Source of the DNA: Vibrionales bacterium SWAT-3
GTDB taxonomy: Bacteria > Pseudomonadota > Gammaproteobacteria > Enterobacterales > Vibrionaceae
Direction: 5' to 3'
DNA: 39,989 nt
NCBI GenBank assembly: GCA_000169995.1
Contig: AAZW01000047.1
Coordinates: 1 to 39,989 of the forward strand
In this document: piece by piece, positions 19,901-28,900 of the stretch
Layout of the letters: every line of letters starts with the position of its first letter
How positions within the stretch are numbered: position 1 is the stretch's first letter
Program-made: the position numbers and the translations under genes
Notes under the pieces: generated by a model
What the model saw: only the letters and a program-made list of their open reading frames with translations
Database searches by the model: none
What the model was told of the DNA's origin: nothing

Positions 19901-22900
19901 TTTCCGTATTGATACCACTCAGTTCAACACGTCTGGTGATTTGAAATCGGATGGCTTAGTAGTTCAGCTTAAAGAAGATCCAGCCAACAGCGGAACCTAT
20001 ATTGGCTTCGTTGAAAGTGGAGGTGTTCAAACCGATATCTTTACCATCACTTTTAGTAGTGTGGTGTTAGGCGAATACACCTTCACTTTGTTGGAAGAAC
20101 TCGATCACCTGCCTGTACAAGGCAACAACGATCAAGTATTCACTCTGCCAGTGATCGCGGTCGACCAAGACAATACCGATTCTGTGATGAAACCTTTGAC
20201 CGTTACTATCACCGATGATGTGCCTGTCATTACCGACACGACAGTGACCAGCACATTTGTTGTTGATGAAGATGATCTTGGATCCGTTGTGTCTCAAGCA
20301 ACAGGTGCATTTGTTACCACAGAAGGTGCTGACCAAGTAGAGGTTTACGAACTGCGTAATATCTCTGCTCTTGAAGCGACATTGACCTCTGGAACTGAAG
20401 CGATTTCTATTACAGAAGTCACTGGAGCTGCGAACACAACAACTTATCAAGGTACGACGACAAGCGGAACTCCTATCTTCACGCTCGCGCTAGCGAATGA
20501 TGGCTCTTATACGTTTACGTTGCTAGGCCCTCTAAACCATCCAACAAGCCCAAATTCCAATACCTTAACGATTCCATTTGATGTCGTTGCGGTTGATGGT
20601 GACGGTGATGACTCTAATCAGTATGTATTGCCGATCGAAGTGCTCGATGATGTACCAGTAATGAGTGCGCCAACGGGTGAGACGGTGGTTGATGAAGATG
20701 ATCTTACTGGGATTGGTTCGGATCAATCCGAAGATACCATTATTAACGGGCTATTCACCGTTGATGAAGGTGCTGATGGTGTTGTTAAGTACGAATTGGT
20801 CGATGAAAACTTAGTGATTGCGGGCTTAACTTCTGATGGAGAAAGCCTAGAGTGGCTGCCTGTTTCACAAAACGGTACAACCTTCACTTATGTTGCACAG
20901 ACGGTAACCAGCAATCAGCCTGTGTTTGAAATCATTTTTGATACCTCAAACAACAGCTATCAATTTGAGCTGTTTAAACCACTTAAGCACCCAGACGGCG
21001 CGAATGAAAACACCATAGATCTTGATTTCTCTATCGTGGCTGAAGATTTTGACCAAGACAAATCGAACGCGATCGACCTGACTATTACGGTAACTGATGA
21101 TGTTCCATTGGTGACCACTCAATCGATCACGCGAGTTGAGGGTCAAGGTTATGGCAACTCCAAAGTTAACATGTTTGCAAATGCGACGGATGTGGGCGCA
21201 GATGATGCAGCGCTGACTCGCATAGAGGGCATTACCAGCAATGGCGCAGACATCGTGTTCCGAACAGGAAACAATGGGCCATACAGTAGCAGCTTTGATT
21301 TAAACAGTGGTGTCCAGCAAGTACGAGTGTATGAACAAACCGATGATGGTAGTGGCGGTATAGATACTCGTGAGCTTGGTAGATTACGTATTAATTCAAA
21401 TGGTGAGGTTGAGTTCAGAGCTAATGGTTATCTTGATCATGACGGTCTTGACACTATCGACTTCTCGATTAACGTGATCGCGACGGACGGAGACTTAGAT
21501 ACCTCTGAAACACCTTTAGATATAACAATTACAGACCGAAATTCGTCTTCTGTCGCGTTAAAAGTGACCACCTTCGAGGATGCGGGCAGGGATTCAACTA
21601 TACCTTATGCAACGGGCGATGAGCCGAATTTTGAAAATGCTCAAGACAACCAAAGTAATTTGCCTAATGCACCAGCGCAAGTCGCGCTGCAAGTTAATCT
21701 CTACGATCAGGACAATGTCGAATCGATTGGGCAGTTGACGATTAAAAGCCCGAACGGTGGTGATAGTCACCAAGGTACTTTTTATTATTTTGATAGTGCT
21801 AGTTCGAAGTACATTGAATTAGTACCTGAGCCAAATGGGAGCATTGTATTTGGTCCTCCTCAACTTGAACAAAGCTTTGCTCCAAACCCTAATGAACCTA
21901 GGCAAACTATCGCGACGATAGACAACTTGTTCTTTGTTCCGGACCAACACGCTAGTTCGGATGAAACTGGTGGGAGAGTTCGTTATGAGCTCGAAATTGA
22001 TAATAATGGCACGCTTGACCATACAGTAAATTCAAACTTCAGAATTGAGATTGAAGCGGTAGCGGATATTGCCACTTGGGATGATGCGAATAGTACGTAT
22101 CAATATCAAGTGAATGAAGATGAAGACAATGTGACACTTCAGCTGAATGCAGAGTCGCAAGATAACAGTAATACTGAGACGATTACCTATGAGCTAGAAG
22201 CAGTTCAAGGTGACGGGAAGTTTGAGCTGTTGGATCAAAATGGCAATGTGTTAACGCCAGTCAATGGTGTCTACACGATTGCTGCCGCTGATATCAATAG
22301 CACCGTGGTTAATCCAATCGACAACTTCTCCGGACAAATTGAGTTCAAAGCAACGGCAATTACTGAGGAGACGCTCAACCCATACGATGATTCAGCTAAC
22401 GGTGGGGTAGACAAAACGACCGCTCGCTCTGTAGAGCAAAACATCATCATTGATGTGACTGCCGATGCAGACTCTGGCTCGTTCAGCGTTAACCGAATCC
22501 GTATTAACGAAGACAATATTGATGATCCAGACTACCTAGGTCCTCTGGCAAACAAAGATGCCTTTACGCTGGACGAAGTGATCACCATGAATGGTTCGGT
22601 GGACACTGATGGCTCCGAAGAGCTGTTTGTTCGTATCAGCAATGTAACTGAAGGTGCGGTGCTTTATTTCCTAGGAACCACTACACCGGTGCCTACAATC
22701 ACCATCAATGGTGTCGATTATCAGGAAGTGGCGTATTCTGATTTAGCCAATGTAGAGATCGTTCCGGCTAAACACAGTAATGAAGATTTCACGTTTGAGG
22801 TTACGGGTGTTGTTAAAGATACTGCGAACTTATCTTCTGGACCTCAGGTCGATGAAGAAATCTTAGGAACTAAAACGGTGAACGTTGAGGTTAAGGGGGG

Positions 22901-25900
22901 AGCGGACAGCCCTTACGGTGGTACAAACGGTACGGCATGGACGGAAATTACTGATAGTTCGATATTCGGTGTACAAACTACGATTCAAGAGAGTCAAAAT
23001 GGTGACAGCTTCGCTGAGCTTGATTTCACCGTATTGTCGGGTGAGAGAAGACCAGATAGTGGCACTACACCTTTACCTGACGATGGCTCAGAGTCTGTAA
23101 CGGTTATTCTTTCAGGCATTCCTGAGGGGGTCGTTCTTGAAGATGGTGATGGAGCAACGATTGATCTGAATTTTGTCGGTTATGCAACTAGTCCAAATGG
23201 AAGTCCGGATTTATCTAAACCTATTTACGAAGCCAATATAACGGAAGCTGGGGTAACTTCAGGTATCCGTATAAGGCCAGTTGACTCATCTACGGAGAAC
23301 ATTAATATTTTGGGTAAAGTGGTCGTGACTGAGAATGATGGCCATACACTCTCTTTTGATAAGGAAATTCGTATACTTGTAGAGCCTAGGATTGATACCT
23401 CTGCAACCTATAATACGGTGACTCGTGGGGACGAAGATACGGCGATCAACATTGATTGGCACCCAGAGGGCACTGATTACATTGACGATGATGAGCACTT
23501 CACTTCAATCGTCATCAGTGGCATTCCAATTGGTGTTGCAAGTGTGGTTGTAAACGGTGATGTGATTTGGAACTTCGATGCCGTGGCCGGAACGCTAACC
23601 ATTACACCTAAGACTGGGCAGACTCCGGAAGCGTTCACTCAGATAGCACTGAACAATAATTTTATTCAGATAATACCGGAACAAGATTCGAGCACCGATT
23701 TTACGCTTAATACGGTTGTCATGATTGAAGAACGCGATCATGAATATGTTGACGTAACTGACCCAGGTCAGGGTATTGCAACAGCGACAATCACAGGTTC
23801 GATTGATGTTCGTGTGCGACCTGTGGTTGAGCCTGAAGATGTGAGCAACAAACTTGTGGTCGATGAGGTCGGAGGTCTTACAGATTTGAGTACAGTGGTC
23901 GCGGATGCTCTAACTGGTGCTCTTAAATTCACAACCAACAGTGATAATACATCGGTTACGGATGAGTTTGTTATTCGATACCAAGAAACTGATGCTTCGT
24001 CTGCTATCGAAGAGGTTGACCAGCTAGTTATTCAACTGACTAATGTGGACAACTCGGCGCTATCAGATGCTGTCCTCAATCAGCTGCTTGTAATGGGTGC
24101 CGCTTATGAAGGTAATGGTCGTTGGGTGGTAACCAATGAAGACCTGTTTAGTATTAGTGCACCAAACGGCCTTACGTTTCCGCCAGTTTCTGGAGTTCCA
24201 GGCGATTTTAATGACATCAAGATGACCATCTATAGTACCGTGATTGACCGAGGTGATGGCGCTGAAACTGAGTCATCAGCTGCGGTTCAGAGGGAAGGCG
24301 AAGTGAACTTGTCATTCCCAGAAGTGCTTGTTGGCGGGAACGAGGTGGCTGCAGATATTACGATGACACCAGATAGCGTTGTCGATGCTGTAGAGGATAC
24401 ACAGTTAGACTTGGGAACGGCACTAAATAGTCTGATCACATTCTCCGGTGAAGACGCTTCAACAGACCAAGTAACTATCATTATTGACGACTCTGTGACC
24501 ATTCCCCCAGGAATAACTTTCCCAATCAGTTTAGGAGGAGGCAGTGATGTTGACTTCGTAAACGGGAAGTATGTATTTGAAACAACCGTCGATCAGGGCG
24601 TTCCAACGGATTTCTCTGGCCTGCTACTTAACCTGCCTGCTGACTATTCTGGCGACTTTAGGTTACCAATCACAATAGTCACCAAAGATACACTGTCTGG
24701 TGATGAGAAAACCTTGGTGACCGATGTCGTGATTAAAGTCGCTCCTGACGTTGAAGGTAATCCAGACATTGATGCTACGGTTGTTGGTTCGCTCGATGAC
24801 TCGTTTAACCCTGTTGATACTGATGGTCAACCGGGACAAGATCCGGTGGGTTACGAAGATACTTACATTCAGCTTGATTTCAGCACGACCATTACTGACC
24901 AAGTCAGTGGGGTTGAGGGTGGTGACGAAAAATTCACATCTATTACGCTGACTTTGGATGACACAAGCGTCGGTGCGTTTTACACAAGCGCGGGTGTATC
25001 GCTTGGCACGTCCGTGACCTTCAATGAAGCGGAAATTAATGCCGGCGCTCTAGACAATGTATTGTTCCGTCCTGCTCTAAATTACCCAACAGGTAACGAC
25101 ATTAACCAAGTACAAGTGAATGTCAGCGGAACAATAACCGATACTGCTACCTACAATGACGCCTCGTCTCCAGCCGGAACGGCAACCGATACTGATACGT
25201 TCAATACCAGTGTTAGCTTTGAAGTTGTCCCTGTGGTTGATGATGTGCTTGTAACAGGGCCGGGGAGTGATCCTGATGTCATTGAGATCACGGGCAATGA
25301 AGATCAAGCTATTTCTCTATCGGGAACAGGTCCTGTCTCCATTGCGCTCACTGACCTAGACGGCTCAGAGCAGTTCGTTTCGATTAAGTTCACTGGTGTG
25401 CCAGATGGTTTCTTAATGAGTGCAGATCCGGGCTCTGCTTATACAGTGAAGAACAATGGTGGTGGTGAGTGGAGTGTTCAACTTCCTCAAGCATCAGGGT
25501 TGTCATTTGATTTGAGTGAGATTTCGATCCTACCGCCTAAAAACTTCAGTGGTACGGCGGAATTTGGCGTTGCTGTCTTTACTCAAGAATCCTTGTTAGG
25601 CGTGCCAACTGCAGCATCGAATCTAACAAGCTTTAAGCTGCATGTGGTGCCGGTGGGTGATGATGTTGATACCAACCCAACGGACTCTGTTACTGGCAAT
25701 GAAGGCCAAAACATTGATATCGAAATCAATGCGACTATTTTGGATAAAGAGCTATCTGCAACAGGCAGCGGCACGTATACCGAAAATGCGCCAGAGACAC
25801 TTCGTGTAGAGGTGGCTGGTGTACCTCAAGATGCCTCTATCTACTATCCAGACGGCACGACTTTGGCTAGCTACGATCCGGTGACACAGATTTGGACGCT

Positions 25901-28900
25901 GGATGTGCCTGCTCAGTCGCTTGATAAGATCGTATTCAACTCTGGTCAACACAATAGCGATACAGGTAATGCGTTGGGTATTACAGGTCCATTGCAAATC
26001 ACGGTTCGCTCTGTGGACACTGATGCTGACAACACCGAATACCTGGGTACTCCAACCAGTTTCGATGTTGATTTAGTGATTGACCCTATCAACGATCAAC
26101 CAACGTTCGTCAACGTTACCAACATTGAAACGCAAGAGGACTCAGCTGGTGTAGCGATTAACAACTTCAGTATCTACGACATAGACGCAAGTTTTGATAA
26201 CCCAGATGCACTGTATACGCTGACGTTGGAAATTGACCAAACACTGCCAGGAGCACAGGGCGAATTTATAATCCCAGGTCCTAGCTTTAATGACGTTACG
26301 TTTGTATTGCAACCTGACGGTTCACTGGTCATCACGGGTAAAGAAGCTGACATCAATACGGCATTGGCCAATGGAGCCGTGACCTTCAAGCCGGATCCAG
26401 ACCAGAACTACCTCAACCAGAGTGGGTTGGTGACAATCAACGCAACGCTCGATGATGGCGGTAACAATGGTCTTATTGACCCAGCTGATCCTAACACTGC
26501 ACAGACTAACCAGACGACTTTCACGATTAAGGTGACGGAAGTAAACGACGCGCCTATCGCGACAGACGTTGATTTAGGCTCGATTGCTGAAGATGGCCAG
26601 ATAGTCATTGTTGAAGGTGATTTGATTGCAGCAAGTTCTGACCCTGAAAACCACAACCTCACGGTAACGGGTGTCACCCTGACTCAAGGACAAGGTCAGT
26701 TAACGCGCTTTGAAAATGCTGGTGGTGCTGATAACGCAGCGATTACCGGTCCATTCTGGCTATTTGTCGCTGACAACGATTTTAACGGCGATGTTAAATT
26801 CAATTACTCCATTATCGATGATGGCACAACCAATGGCGTGGATGACTTCCTAACTGACAGTGCTGAAATTAGCCTTGAAGTCACCGAGGTTAATGATCAG
26901 CCAGTTGCGGCGGATATTGACTTAGGCACCATGCTTGAAGAAGGTCAATTGATCATCAAAGAAGAGGACTTGATAGCGGCGACCACGGACCCAGACAATG
27001 ACACCATTACTGTGACCAGTTTGGTGCTCGATCAAGGTCAGGGCACACTGCAACGCTTCGAAAACGTGGGTGGTGCTGATGATGCTACGATTACGGGCCC
27101 ATATTGGGTGTTTACCGCAGCCGATGAGTACAACGGCGACGTTAAATTCACTTATAGCGTTGAGGATGACGGCACGACAAATGGTGTGGATAATTTCCTA
27201 ACTGACAGTGCTGAAATCAGCGTTGTGGTGACGGAAGTGAATGATAAGCCGGATGCAACGGATATCGATTTAGGCACCATCCTTGAAGAAGCTCAGCTGA
27301 TCATCAAAGAAGAGGATTTGATAGCAGCGACGACAGACCCAGAAAACGACACGATTACCGTGACCAATCTGGTGCTCGATCAAGGTCAAGGCACACTACA
27401 ACGCTTCGAAAACGTGGGTGGTGCGGATGATGCTACGATTACTGGCCCATATTGGGTATTTACCGCAGCAGATGAATACAACGGTGATGTTAAGTTTACT
27501 TATACGGTAGAGGATGACGGGACGACGAATGGCGTTAATGACTTCCTAACCGATACCGGTGAAATCACTGCCGTGGTGCAAGGTGTGAACGATACTCCTA
27601 TTGTTAATGGTGACAGTGTCACCGCTCTGATTGATGAAGACGCAGGACAACTGCTTAGTGGTATTAATGTCAGTGACCCTGATTATGTCGATAGTTTTGC
27701 TAATGACTTGATGACAGTAACGCTGACCGTTGATTACGGAACACTTTCCGTATCATTACCTGCTGGTACTAGTTTGACCGTTAATGGTGACAATAGTGGT
27801 TCGGTGACGTTGGTAGGGACGCTGAGCGATCTGAATGCCTTGATTGACACACCGACCAGTCCGAATGGAGTTTACCTTGATGCGAGCTTGGCTCCAACCA
27901 ACAGCATCGGCTTAGAGGTCACTGCCAAAGACAGTGGTAATCCTTCTGGTATCGCCATTGAAACTGCACCTGTTGTTTACAACATTGCGGTGACGCCTGT
28001 CGCGAACGCGCCAAGCCTAACGATTGATCCGGCGTCTAACTACGTAAGAAACATCACTGCGAGCCAGTCGGTGAGTAATAGTGGTGTTCCTTTGGTTGGC
28101 ATTATCGCAGCTCTAACGGACGTTACAGAAGAGCTAACGCTGCACATCAGTGATGTACCAGCGGGCGCTCAAATCACCAGTGACGCTGGCTCCGTAACGG
28201 ATCTCGGTGGTGGGGTATGGATGGCGACCGCTGATGCAATTGAAAGTTTGCAAGTGGTTGGGCTTTCTCAAACTCCAGGTAGCTACACGCTTAAAGTTGA
28301 GGCGGTTTCTGAAGAGCTAGATAACAACGATACAGCCACATCGGCGGCAATCGACCTAAATGTGAACATTGTGTCGAATGCGGTCGATATTAATTTGGCT
28401 GGTGAGACCGATGATGTGCAGTTACTGGCTGGGGCTAATGCAACAGATCTAACGGCGGGTTCAGGTAATGACCGACTTGAAGGCGGAGCTGGTGATGACA
28501 CCCTTATCGGCGGTGATGGTAACGATACGCTCATTGGTGGAGGCGGTTCGGATATCTTGACCGGTGGTGATGGTATGGACTCGTTTGTTTGGTTGAACAT
28601 TGAGGATGGTGTCGAAGATACGATCACTGACTTCAATTTAGCTGAAGGTGACCAGATTGACCTACGTGAGGTATTACCTGAACTGAAAGACGCGAATGTG
28701 AATATGGCGACATTGCTTCAGCATGTTGATGCCAAGTTAGAAGGGAATGATGTTGAGTTAACCATTAACCCTGATGGCTTAGGTACAAAAGAGCAAGTGA
28801 TTGTTGTTGAAGACCTCGCGCCTCAGTTGACGTTAAGCGGCACCATGCCGTCAGATATTCTGGATGCACTCGTGCAGCAGAATGTTATTACTCATGGTTA

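Noticed and set aside
12366..20213. CRISPR-like or transposon-like repetition
   Set aside because: Units are about 820 bp, in frame and coding; they are protein-domain repeats.
20067..20450. Antisense open frames across the adhesin (also 13814-14149, 28283-28636)
   Set aside because: They recur at equivalent places in the repeats and follow from codon bias of the sense strand. No ribosome sites or family features.
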